From: Lachnospiraceae bacterium P6A3
GTDB taxonomy: Bacteria > Bacillota > Clostridia > Lachnospirales > Lachnospiraceae
Direction: 5' to 3'
Assembly (NCBI GenBank): GCA_000702085.1
Contig: JNKP01000001.1
Location: forward strand, 868,001-932,000
Length of the DNA: 64,000 nucleotides
Positions within the stretch are counted from its first letter, which is position 1. Every line of letters begins with the position of its first letter. Below are positions 27,004 to 35,133 of the stretch, piece by piece. A program made the translations under genes and the position numbers. Below the pieces are notes generated by a model, which saw only the letters and a program-made list of their open reading frames with translations, had not been told where the DNA came from and ran no database searches.

Positions 27004-27017
27004 TTTTTACAAATCGG

Positions 27018-29369
27018 TCATCTGGACATAAACTTTTCAGCATCCTCAATAGTGTCATATCCGTAAAGGCGCGCCGTGATCTGCATGGTTTCATATGCAA
27101 GGTTCTTGCCTTCGCCCGATAATCCCACGATAAAACGGGCATAAAGCTCCAGCATTTTATCGGAATAGGTGCCCAGCTCCCCGCGCAGATATGTCTCATA
27201 AGAAGTATCGTATGCACTGTCATCCGCGGTCCTTATCCTGCGTGCTCTTTCGCCCATTGCGGGATATTTGGACGCAAATTCTTCCATCCATCCGACCTGG
27301 ATAGCCACAATCTGCTCTATTATGGTTTTCTTTTCCTCCGAAAGGACGGGGAAATTATCCTTGATCTCGGCATATTTTTCGGGCGCGGTATGCTCCATCA
27401 TGCGTCCGTATTTCTCGGTAATAAGATTGTGTCCGAGTCTCATCTCACGCTCAAAATCGTAAATATACTGAAGAAGCATGGTCTTGTTCCAGGTCATATA
27501 CTGGCTTCTTCTCATGATGCTGAAGGTTCTCCAGTCATCCTGGCAATAAGCCCTTCCGCCCTCATTTACCACCTTGTCGAAGGCATCAAATTCATCCTTT
27601 GCTATCTTCATGGAAAGTTCATCGACGGAATCCGCGGACCAAAGGGATTTCTGCAACAGCTCTTCGGTCTGATTGTCGAGATAAGGATCGATGTCGCTGA
27701 TATAATCCCTGCGATAGAGTTCCATGGCAAGAAACGCACCCACATCCTCGGCCTTTTCGGTGTCATCTATCATCGATACAAGCAGGCTGTCCAAAGTATC
27801 CCCGCCTTCAAGATCCTTAAGCCCGTATCTGAGCCACTTGTCGTGGGGATAGAATTTACCGTTTGCAAGATACAAAAGCTTCATTGCTTCCCGGGCTGCA
27901 TCATATATGAACATACGCGAAGTGAGATCATCCCCGCGGGCGGAGACTCTCTTTGCATTGTACTGTCCCTCTCTTGAAAAGCGAGCGCAGCTTTCCGCAA
28001 GGTGTTTAAAAAGAATACTCTCGGGATATCCCTTGCCCAGTTTATTTCTGAATCCGGTCACAATTCCTTCGTCGTCTCTCCAGACCTGTCCGTTAACCGC
28101 AGCGGCAAGAAGAGGAGACGTGGTTTCGCTCCAGTTGATTTCTTCATATTCGGACGCTCCGGTAAGACGTATGAAGAATGCGGGAATCACCTGAACTCCC
28201 CTTCTGCTCATACCGCGGACGTATGGCGCTCTCTTGATCCCGTCCATCTCATCGGGCAGTTCTTCATAAGCTTTTCTGAGCTCGTCACCGATCTTCTCAT
28301 CGGTTTCTTTGGTGATCCACAGGCACACGGAAGGTCCCCAGTCGTGATCTCTGGATAAAGCATCATCATATCCGAAGGCATCGGATCCCTCACCCGCAAG
28401 TCCGCACGCTATCTTGGATGCGTACTCCGGAAACTTCTCATCGATCATAGGTCTGACATATCTGTCATAATATTTCCTGCAGATGTCTATACCTTTTTCC
28501 GAAGAATTCCGGTTTTCGGGCTTTGCCTTTACGCCTGCTGCCTCTCCGCTTCCTTGGGCGAAAGGTGCACTTTGCGCAGCCTTCATTGCGGCAAGACACG
28601 CATTGTAGTTTTCGTTTAATCTGTTGTAATATCCGTTCTTTCCAAGGACGGACTCCATTATCTCCATGCCCTGCTTAAAGCATGCGGCAGCGGGCTCGAA
28701 CTTGCCCTTTATGTAATAGTAAGATCCCATGGCGGAAAAAGCCGCACACAGATGCTGGTCCTTCACACCCAGGCTTTCAAACAGAGCAACTGATCCTTCA
28801 GCCGCTTTAAGAGCCTCTTCGTGCTCTCCGGTCTGTATCATGGTAGCCGCGATATTTGCAAGGGATACCGCTTCTTCGTATTCTTTTCCGTTTGCACGGT
28901 CGATATCAAGCGCCTTGAGAAGCAGGGCCTTGGCCTTGGAAAACTCTCCTTCTTCCTGACAGAGAAGTGCTTCGTTGTTGTAGAGCGAAGCATAGAGCAT
29001 GTCGTCCGCCTTAAGGTTTACGGCATAGATCTTCTCCACATCACGGTAAACACTGCGGGACCTTTCAAGATCCCCCGCAGCCCTGTACATGGATGCGGCA
29101 TTGAGAAGAGTCGTTGCATAGGGAATGGACTCCGTAGGGAATATACGGCCTGCGATAAAAACAGCCCGTTCCGTTATCTCATAAGCCTTCTCCCACTCGC
29201 TTGTTTCACGGTAGTGTCCGATGAGCTCGTTTAATATCTGAAGTAGCAGGTGATCGTCACCCTCCTCGGCAGCAGCTCCGGCCGTACTTAAGAGAACGTC
29301 CTCGGCTTCAAGGGATCTTCCCTGCTCATAAAGCCTGTCTATTGTTTCCCTGATGGTTTCGATATCCAT
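27018..29369 (-). CDS. TPR, DUF4037 nucleotidyltransferase-like and DUF4125 fusion protein
   Basis: About 783 residues from the ATG at 29369, which has AAAGG seven bases ahead; the longer reading starts at a TTG. Residues 1-265 are helical TPR-type repeats (YNNEALLCQEEGEFSKAKALL, ANIAATMIQTGEHEEALKAA). Residues about 290-580 match my memory of DUF4037, with a nucleotidyltransferase-like GEGSDAFGYDDALSRDHDWG: G-S at 328-329 and carboxylates D341 and D343. Residues about 583-783 match DUF4125 (VNEGGRAYCQDDWRTFSIMRRSQ, LITEKYGRMMEH). Cytoplasmic, no signal. Substrate and role are unknown; transfer of a nucleotide to a protein or RNA partner bound through the TPR is a guess. A strong terminator lies right before its ribosome site. 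Confidence 0.8.
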   Translation of the reverse strand: MDIETIRETIDRLYEQGRSLEAEDVLLSTAGAAAEEGDDHLLLQILNELIGHYRETSEWEKAYEITERAVFIAGRIFPTESIPYATTLLNAASMYRAAGDLERSRSVYRDVEKIYAVNLKADDMLYASLYNNEALLCQEEGEFSKAKALLLKALDIDRANGKEYEEAVSLANIAATMIQTGEHEEALKAAEGSVALFESLGVKDQHLCAAFSAMGSYYYIKGKFEPAAACFKQGMEIMESVLGKNGYYNRLNENYNACLAAMKAAQSAPFAQGSGEAAGVKAKPENRNSSEKGIDICRKYYDRYVRPMIDEKFPEYASKIACGLAGEGSDAFGYDDALSRDHDWGPSVCLWITKETDEKIGDELRKAYEELPDEMDGIKRAPYVRGMSRRGVQVIPAFFIRLTGASEYEEINWSETTSPLLAAAVNGQVWRDDEGIVTGFRNKLGKGYPESILFKHLAESCARFSREGQYNAKRVSARGDDLTSRMFIYDAAREAMKLLYLANGKFYPHDKWLRYGLKDLEGGDTLDSLLVSMIDDTEKAEDVGAFLAMELYRRDYISDIDPYLDNQTEELLQKSLWSADSVDELSMKIAKDEFDAFDKVVNEGGRAYCQDDWRTFSIMRRSQYMTWNKTMLLQYIYDFEREMRLGHNLITEKYGRMMEHTAPEKYAEIKDNFPVLSEEKKTIIEQIVAIQVGWMEEFASKYPAMGERARRIRTADDSAYDTSYETYLRGELGTYSDKMLELYARFIVGLSGEGKNLAYETMQITARLYGYDTIEDAEKFMSR

Positions 29370-29382
29370 TCCGTATCCTTTC

Positions 29383-29414
29383 AAAAAAAGACCGCACCCG
29401 AAATAGGCGCGGTC
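29383..29414 (-). terminator. Terminator after the EAL-like/HDOD gene
   Basis: On the minus strand GACCGCGCC pairs with GGTGCGGTC (one G-U) around seven bases, then seven T residues. The T run ends only a few bases before the ribosome site of the next gene. Confidence 0.9.
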
Positions 29415-29429
29415 CCTTTAAGTATCTTT

Positions 29430-30662
29430 TTATTTCTCTTTTCCGTAGAAGAGATCCCTGAACCAGCTCAGCGCACTGGTATAAGCCTCGTAGATATCGG
29501 AATCCTTGCCGTTTACAAGGATCAGCTGTCTGGATACTTCGGACCAGTTCGCATCTCCGTAAGCGTTCATGAATTCCAGAACGGGAGCATATTTTCCGGT
29601 TCCTTCAACAAGGGCGTTTGCGATGTCCTTGGAAACCTTGACCATCTCCAGAGCCTCTTTCATGGGCTTATCGAGCATGGCATCGATTACGGAGAACAGC
29701 CCCATCAGGAATAGCTCGGAAGAACTTGCGGAAAGTCCGAATGTGGGAGCAATGAGCTCCGCAAATCTTGCCCTGATAAGGGATACTCTGGTAATCTCAC
29801 CGGGCTTGTCGGAGCAAAGCTCTTTGGTGACCGCGGTATTGATCCAGCGCTTAAGCTCTTTCTGACCCAGCATTGCAGCTGCATGTCCGACTGTGGAGAT
29901 TCCGGAATTGACCGTCATACGGTTAACCATCGCAAGTAGTGAGATAACCAGTGCGGTATCATGCTCGATGACCGCCGCAGCCTTGTCCAGGTCAAAGTCG
30001 GGATCGTTTACGATATTAAGAAGCTCGACGTAAGTAGCCTTCATCGGGCTTATATCTTCTTTTGCATTAACTACGGGGATTCTGAAGAACTTACCTTCAT
30101 AGAGGTTATATCCTCCGTCCTGGGTAAGCGCATCATAATCTTCCTGAGTATTAACGTTAACCGCAACGAGTGATACGTTGGGATAAACTTTCTGGAAATA
30201 GATCTTAGCCTTTGTGATATCGATCTTCTTATGGTCGAGTAGAACGAAGTCAACGAGACTTAAGATGCTCTTGTACTCCTCAAACTGCTTAACCTGAAGC
30301 TTTCTGATCGCAAGCTTATATCCGGAAGCCTTAAGCTCCTTCAGCCTGTTCACATACATATCGGTGGGAGTTACATTATGATCGAAGAGAAGGACCAGCT
30401 TCTCGTGTGAATCGGTAAACTGCTCATCGATGTTTGAGAATATTGATACATTGTTGACTTCTACAAAGACATTTTTATCATCGGCTACTGTCTCGAGACC
30501 CATGCTCTCGACAATATCGATTCCAAGAACGGAACCCGATCCGTCAAGCGAACCGGTACCCAGGATACTGGGATTCATGTAAGAATTGTATTTCTGTGCA
30601 AAAATGGAATACGCTTTTACCTGTGTCTTGGAATCAAAAAGCGGTATTAATGCTCCCAACAT
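29430..30662 (-). CDS. EAL-like/HDOD domain signalling protein
   Basis: 410 residues. The N-terminal half follows the YuxH/CdgJ layout: a degenerate EAL domain starting MLGALIPLFDSKTQVKAYSIFA, where the usual family pattern AYELLYR is replaced by AYSIFAQ and the Glu-Ala-Leu and metal-binding residues are missing. It ends at YNLYEGKFFRIPV. Residues about 200-400 form an HDOD domain (LLNIVNDPDFDLDKAAAVIEHDTALVISLLAMVNR, GISTVGHAAAMLGQKELKRWI). Such proteins act in c-di-GMP or motility signalling as non-enzymatic adaptors. Here catalysis looks lost, so a protein-interaction role is likely. AAAGGAG precedes the ATG. Confidence 0.88.
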   Translation of the reverse strand: MLGALIPLFDSKTQVKAYSIFAQKYNSYMNPSILGTGSLDGSGSVLGIDIVESMGLETVADDKNVFVEVNNVSIFSNIDEQFTDSHEKLVLLFDHNVTPTDMYVNRLKELKASGYKLAIRKLQVKQFEEYKSILSLVDFVLLDHKKIDITKAKIYFQKVYPNVSLVAVNVNTQEDYDALTQDGGYNLYEGKFFRIPVVNAKEDISPMKATYVELLNIVNDPDFDLDKAAAVIEHDTALVISLLAMVNRMTVNSGISTVGHAAAMLGQKELKRWINTAVTKELCSDKPGEITRVSLIRARFAELIAPTFGLSASSSELFLMGLFSVIDAMLDKPMKEALEMVKVSKDIANALVEGTGKYAPVLEFMNAYGDANWSEVSRQLILVNGKDSDIYEAYTSALSWFRDLFYGKEK

Positions 30663-30755
30663 AGGCTTCTACTCCTTTATAAACACCGTGATTTATGGTG
30701 CCACACATATACATAAATTTTACAATAAATACCCCCAAAAAACAACAAAATCCCG

Positions 30756-31502
30756 TCAAGTCCACCCGCCGTCGAGGGTAATTACCTGACCTGTCATATA
30801 CAAGGGCGCCTTAAGGACCAAAGAAACGAGTTTTGCCACCTCTTCCGGGGTTCCGATACGGTCCGCGGGGATTTCTTTTTTGAGTTCATCCATATCCTCG
30901 GCGGAAAATCCCGAATTCATGTCGGTATCGATCACGCCGCAGGCAATGGCATTTACCGCTATCTGGGAAGGTGCAAGTTCCTTGGAAAGAGCCCTGGTGA
31001 AAGCATTCATGCCGCCCTTGGAGGCCGAATAGGCAACCTCTAAGGATGCTCCCACATTTCCCCATACTGAGGATATGTTAAGGATCCTTCCGGACTGTTT
31101 TTTCAGCATAAGGGGTATCGCGCACCTGCAGGTATAGAAGGCCGAGGACAGGTTGGTGCCCATTACATCGTCCCATTCTTCATCCGTCATATCCTGCAAA
31201 AGCCCTATATGGGAAATACCCGCATTATTAACCAAAACGTCAAGGTCGTGTATTCCCTCAAAAAGCTCCCTTACATCGGCAGATGAGGACATATCCACTC
31301 TTTCGGTGCATACGCTGATACCGTATTTATCGGCCAAAGTGCCGGCATATGTTTCAAGGTCTCCGATTGAGTGTTTGCATGTAAGTATCAGATCGTAGCC
31401 GTCGGCCGCGAGCGCTTCCGCAATGGCTCTTCCTATTCCTCTTGAAGCTCCGGTTATAAGAGCATTGGGTCTTTCGGAATCTACCAGAAATTTAGCTGAC
31501 AT
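30756..31502 (-). CDS. Short-chain dehydrogenase/reductase, FabG-like
   Basis: About 248 residues from the ATG at 31502, which follows GGGAGGGAG; the longer reading would overlap the upstream gene. SDR motifs: cofactor loop TGASRGIGRAIAE, NNAG in LDVLVNNAGISHIG, the catalytic Ser in NISSVWGNVG, the YxxxK pair in YSASKGGMNAF, and the C-terminal MTGQVITLDGGWT typical of FabG. It could be 3-oxoacyl-ACP reductase or another ketoreductase; no fatty-acid genes are adjacent. It lies 25 bases after the cation transporter gene in the TPP-riboswitch transcript, with no link to thiamine evident. Confidence 0.85.
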   Translation of the reverse strand: MSAKFLVDSERPNALITGASRGIGRAIAEALAADGYDLILTCKHSIGDLETYAGTLADKYGISVCTERVDMSSSADVRELFEGIHDLDVLVNNAGISHIGLLQDMTDEEWDDVMGTNLSSAFYTCRCAIPLMLKKQSGRILNISSVWGNVGASLEVAYSASKGGMNAFTRALSKELAPSQIAVNAIACGVIDTDMNSGFSAEDMDELKKEIPADRIGTPEEVAKLVSLVLKAPLYMTGQVITLDGGWT

Positions 31503-31527
31503 ATATCTCCCTCCCTTAATACTTATT

Positions 31528-32637
31528 TCAAAGATCGGATGCATCTATATCCAGGACTATTCTGGGTGTGAAGTCCGGATAGCTTTCCGCGATATCTTCC
31601 ACGATATGTTTGTATAATCCTTCTCTGTCAGGTGACGCAAAATCTATAATGATGTCCGCCATTATCAGCTTATTTTCAAAATCGACTCTGAAGCCGTGCA
31701 TCTGAAGAACCATATCATGTGAAAAGATAATATCGGAGACTTTTCCTCTCATCTCGGATACCTCGGGATGAATATCGTCTCTCGCATAAACTCCCACCGC
31801 CTCTATGACAACTCCGTACTTGGCATATACGGTATGAGTGATCCTGCGGGAAAGAGTATCTATCTCATCCGCATTTTTGGATGCATCGATCTCTACATGA
31901 ACGGATCCCATATATTTATCGGGTCCGTAATTGTGGAGTATCAGGTCATAGACTCCGTATACTCCGTCAAATTCACAGATTGATTCTTTGATCTGTCTGG
32001 TAAGCTCAGCATCCGGTCTGTGACCTATGATGTCATCCATTGTATGCTTAAGCATTCCGAAACCGGCTTTGATAATGATAACGCCGATCAGAACACCTAC
32101 GTAGCCTTCTATTGAGAGTCCTTTGAAAATATAGATGAATGCAGCCAGAACCGTGGCTGCCGAGACAAAGACGTCACTGAGGGCATCTTTTCCCGAATCG
32201 ATAAGAGAATCGGAGTTGACTTTTTCTCCGACTTTTTTGAAATAGAATCCCAGAAACACCTTGACCAGGATCGCACCGATCAGGATTCCCACCTGAATAT
32301 ATTCATAAGAGATATCCCCGGGATTTAAGATCTTTTTGCCGGATTCAACAAAGGCTGTGACGCCGGCATATAAAACAAGGACAGAGATCACGGCTGCACT
32401 TATGTATTCAGCTCTGCCGTGTCCCAAAGGATGCTCTTTGTCGGGCTTTTTGCCCGCGTACTTGGCGCCGATTATGGTAATGACGCTGCTGAGAACATCA
32501 GTCAGATTGTTGACCGCATCAGTGATTATCGCAACGGATCCGCTGGTAAATCCGATGACCGCCTTAAAGAAAGCCAGCACCAGATTGGCTGCTATACCGA
32601 TAAAACTTGTACGTACGATCGTTTTCTCTCTGTCCAT
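31528..32637 (-). CDS. Cation diffusion facilitator family transporter
   Basis: About 369 residues. ATGs lie at 32643 and 32637; GGAG is three bases from the first and nine from the second, so the second is preferred. Six membrane segments (about 10-210) carry the CDF metal-site motifs ITDAVNNLTDVLSS (TM2) and DSGKDALSDVFVS (TM5), with HPLGHGRAEYI between TM2 and TM3. A long cytoplasmic domain of about 160 residues follows, longer than in minimal CDFs. It should export a divalent metal by proton antiport. The Asp/Asn-rich TM2 site resembles manganese or iron members more than zinc ones, but specificity is uncertain. Downstream of thiT by 19-25 bases. Confidence 0.88.
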   Translation of the reverse strand: MDREKTIVRTSFIGIAANLVLAFFKAVIGFTSGSVAIITDAVNNLTDVLSSVITIIGAKYAGKKPDKEHPLGHGRAEYISAAVISVLVLYAGVTAFVESGKKILNPGDISYEYIQVGILIGAILVKVFLGFYFKKVGEKVNSDSLIDSGKDALSDVFVSAATVLAAFIYIFKGLSIEGYVGVLIGVIIIKAGFGMLKHTMDDIIGHRPDAELTRQIKESICEFDGVYGVYDLILHNYGPDKYMGSVHVEIDASKNADEIDTLSRRITHTVYAKYGVVIEAVGVYARDDIHPEVSEMRGKVSDIIFSHDMVLQMHGFRVDFENKLIMADIIIDFASPDREGLYKHIVEDIAESYPDFTPRIVLDIDASDL

Positions 32638-32662
32638 ATTCATTTACTCCGGATTAGGATTT

Positions 32663-33346
32663 TTATGCCTTATCCGCCATAACTCTGACACTGCCGATCG
32701 CTTTCTTAACGGGAGGAAGCATGATGACAATAACAGTCAGTATAGCTTCGGGGATAAGGTATGCGAAATTATAGCAAATGGGATAAACCGCTCTGAGGGA
32801 AGCAGGGAAATTTTCGGGCATATACTCCATCCAATAAATGTATCCGCCTATAGTATGGAAAATTCCTCTTGCAAGCACCGCTACAATATATCCCGTAACA
32901 AGACCGTTCTTTTTTCCCTTGAAGAAACCGCTCAGGCCAAGAGCCGTGAAAGCGAGAAAATAGTCACAGCAAACCTGGAAGGGAGTGAGCATGTAAGTTC
33001 CTCCGTCCTGCATAAATTCAAGAACACTGAAAATAAATGCTGCGGAAAAACCCACGCCGGGTCCGTACAAATAACCTACAAAAGTGATGAAAAACATGGA
33101 TAAAAGTGTAATCGATCCGCCCCAGGGCATCTGATAGATCTTGATAAAAGAAAGAACAAAAGCAAGTGCGATCGATACACCCGCAAAAGTTATGGTAGAA
33201 ACGGAGAATTTCGAAGAGGTCTTCTCGGAACCTTTTCTACTCTTCATAAATCCGATGAGCGCAAGCACGATGACTGCGATCACCGCAAGGGCAACATAGC
33301 CCGCTGTTGTCAGGACATAATATCCGTCGGTAAAACTCCAAAACAT
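32663..33346 (-). CDS. thiT: Thiamine-specific ECF transporter S component
   Basis: 227 residues, six membrane helices, with the ThiT hallmark KIYQMPWGGSITLLSMFFI and the YGPGVGFSAAFIFSVLEF and DYFLAFTALGLSGFFKG segments. An extra N-terminal helix (LTTAGYVALAVIAVIVLALIG) is typical of clostridial ThiT. It binds thiamine at nanomolar level and works with the shared EcfAAT module, which is not in this window. A TPP riboswitch directly precedes it, confirming the substrate. The ribosome site GGAGG lies at the riboswitch end. Confidence 0.95.
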   Translation of the reverse strand: MFWSFTDGYYVLTTAGYVALAVIAVIVLALIGFMKSRKGSEKTSSKFSVSTITFAGVSIALAFVLSFIKIYQMPWGGSITLLSMFFITFVGYLYGPGVGFSAAFIFSVLEFMQDGGTYMLTPFQVCCDYFLAFTALGLSGFFKGKKNGLVTGYIVAVLARGIFHTIGGYIYWMEYMPENFPASLRAVYPICYNFAYLIPEAILTVIVIMLPPVKKAIGSVRVMADKA

Positions 33347-33353
33347 CTTAGCC

Positions 33354-33448
33354 TCCTTACGCCGGTATTACCCGGATCAAGTTCGAATCCTATAGGGATC
33401 CATGGGTTCCGGTCCTTTGACCGATCTCAGCTGTAGTTAAGCACCCCA
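33354..33448 (-). ncRNA. TPP riboswitch (THI element)
   Basis: The minus strand reads GGGGTGC (33441-33447), GCTGAGA (33425-33431), then GAACTTGATCCGGGTAATAC and CGGCG, all conserved THI-box blocks in the right order. The thiT ribosome site AGGAGG follows at once without a T run, so control is probably at translation initiation: TPP binding would hide the ribosome site. Confidence 0.95.
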
Positions 33449-33450
33449 TT

Positions 33451-33456
33451 ATTATA
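33451..33456 (-). promoter_or_regulatory. -10 element of the TPP-riboswitch transcript
   Basis: A perfect minus-strand TATAAT sits about four bases before the first riboswitch stem, which would place the transcription start at the riboswitch 5' end. No good -35 is visible. Confidence 0.5.
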
Positions 33457-33535
33457 TTGTTACCGGGATTTCGACCATCCGTTTGCAGCCCGAATTCCCG
33501 ATTCAATACATATTACCACATTTTGGAATTTATGG

Positions 33536-34228
33536 TTAGTTTTTTATAAGCTCAAGCTCTTCGAGAGTAAGCTTTCTGTACTCTCCTTCGCCTAAGTCCG
33601 GATCCAGTGAAAGCTCCCCCATTTTAAGTCTTTTAAGGTAAGTTACTTTATTACCTACGGCTTCCAGCATTCTTTTTACCTGATGGAATCTTCCTTCGTA
33701 TATGATCAGGTGAAGCCCGTCTTCTTCCATATGGGCTTTTGCGGGAATCGTGGGCTTGTCGTCACCTATATCAACACCCTCTTCGAGCTTTTTCAGATCA
33801 TCATCCGTAAGTGAGTGTTCGGGAACAACAAGATATTCCTTACCCACATGCTTCGAAGGTGATATCAGATCATGAAGAAGTGCTCCATCGTCGGTAAGAA
33901 GAAGCAGTCCCACCGTATCTTTATCAAGCCGTCCTATGGGAGAGAGATTCTTTACGCCTTCATCCGAAAGGAGTTCAACCACGGTCACGGAAGCACCTTC
34001 TCTTGTCGAGGAAACAACTCCCGCAGGTTTATTCAGCATGTAATAGTGAAAACGTTCGTAAGTTATGACACTTCCGTCACATATTACCTCATCCTTTTCA
34101 GGGTCTATGTGCATGCCCGGATCACTTACTTGTTTATCATTAACAAGAATGCGTCCGGCTTTTATGATAGCCTTAATTTCCTTACGCGTTCCTATTGAAT
34201 TGTCTGCAAGAAATTTATCTATTCTCAT
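33536..34228 (-). CDS. rsuA: 16S rRNA pseudouridine synthase, RsuA type
   Basis: 230 residues. An N-terminal S4 RNA-binding domain (MRIDKFLADNSIGTRKEIKAIIKAGRILVN) and a catalytic domain with GRLDKDTVGLLLLTDDG, whose D102 is the nucleophile, followed by EGRFHQVKRMLEAVGNKV. By family it isomerises a uridine in 16S rRNA (U516 in E. coli). Its start shares a base with the stop of nnrD (TAATG), so they are translationally coupled in the GNAT-fRMsr-YwaF-nnrD-rsuA transcript. Confidence 0.92.
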   Translation of the reverse strand: MRIDKFLADNSIGTRKEIKAIIKAGRILVNDKQVSDPGMHIDPEKDEVICDGSVITYERFHYYMLNKPAGVVSSTREGASVTVVELLSDEGVKNLSPIGRLDKDTVGLLLLTDDGALLHDLISPSKHVGKEYLVVPEHSLTDDDLKKLEEGVDIGDDKPTIPAKAHMEEDGLHLIIYEGRFHQVKRMLEAVGNKVTYLKRLKMGELSLDPDLGEGEYRKLTLEELELIKN

Positions 34229-35133
34229 TAATATATGAATTCCGCTATATCGCCCGCCATAAGTCCGTGTTCGCCTCTCACCTTTGCCGCATTATCACCT
34301 GCAAGGGCATGTATCCTTACTCCGTATGAGGCAGCATTAAATGCATCAAGTCCCTGTGCAAGAAGTCCTACGATAATACCTGCAAGCACATCTCCGCTTC
34401 CTGCTGTTCCCATTCCGGAATTTCCGCAATCGTCGTTACATACGATATCTTTGCCCGGTGATATGGTATATGTGACCGCGCCCTTGGAGGCAACGGTACA
34501 TCCGAGATAATCCGATACAGCAACCGCAAGAGGAATCCTGTCATCGTCCGCAGGCGCATCGGTCAGATTGTTTGTAAGCTTGTTAAGTCCGGAAGACTCG
34601 TAAGGAAGAATATTCATAAGTCTGTGAAGTTCACCGCCGTGAGGTGTAAGGATAATCTCTCTTCCTTCTTCAGTCTGTCTTTTAATATCCTCTATAAGAT
34701 ACCTTCCGGCATCCGAGGAAATAATGGTCAGTGCATCCGCATCAAGTACAAGCGGCTTAAGACCGCTTCCGTTAATAAGTGCATCCAGCTGGGCTATGGA
34801 TTCGCCACCGGTCCCTATTCCCGGGCCTGCCAGATACACGTTGCTCCATTTATCGAGTATGTGCATTCTTCCCGCAAATGAACCCGTATCATAAAGAGCT
34901 TCGGGAAGAGCTGTCTGAATGATAATACGGTTACATTCGGGAGATGATATCTTAACCATTCCGGCGCCCGTTCTGTATGCTGCGCGTCCCGCAAGAAGCG
35001 CACATCCCGCACTTCCGTAGCTTCCGGAATAGATGAATACTTTCCCGAAGGTACCTTTGTGTCCCGCAGGATCTCTTTCGGGAAGCATCTCGGAAATATT
35101 CTTTTTAATATGAATTATTTTTCTCTGATTCAT
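34228..35133 (-). CDS. nnrD: ADP-dependent NAD(P)H-hydrate dehydratase
   Basis: 301 residues. Ribokinase-like fold of the YjeF C-terminal family: GHKGTFGKVFIYSGSYGSAGCALLAGRAAYRTGAGMV split over the N-terminus, PLVLDADAL, ILTPHGGELHRLM and the anion-hole motif GTAGSGDVLAGI. It repairs the damaged cofactor NAD(P)HX. The partner epimerase domain NnrE is not fused here and not seen in the window. The start overlaps the preceding YwaF-type gene (ATGA). GHKGTFG and GTAGSGDVLAG make the call safe. Confidence 0.92.
   Translation of the reverse strand: MNQRKIIHIKKNISEMLPERDPAGHKGTFGKVFIYSGSYGSAGCALLAGRAAYRTGAGMVKISSPECNRIIIQTALPEALYDTGSFAGRMHILDKWSNVYLAGPGIGTGGESIAQLDALINGSGLKPLVLDADALTIISSDAGRYLIEDIKRQTEEGREIILTPHGGELHRLMNILPYESSGLNKLTNNLTDAPADDDRIPLAVAVSDYLGCTVASKGAVTYTISPGKDIVCNDDCGNSGMGTAGSGDVLAGIIVGLLAQGLDAFNAASYGVRIHALAGDNAAKVRGEHGLMAGDIAEFIY

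Noticed and set aside
26878-27066. 62-codon plus-strand ORF in the gap before the TPR gene
   Set aside because: No ribosome site, low-complexity translation, and it overlaps the terminator and end of the neighbouring gene.
32336-33103. Long plus-strand ORF (255 codons) antisense to the cation transporter and thiT
   Set aside because: It runs across two well-recognised genes on the other strand and shows no family motif; a frame shadow.
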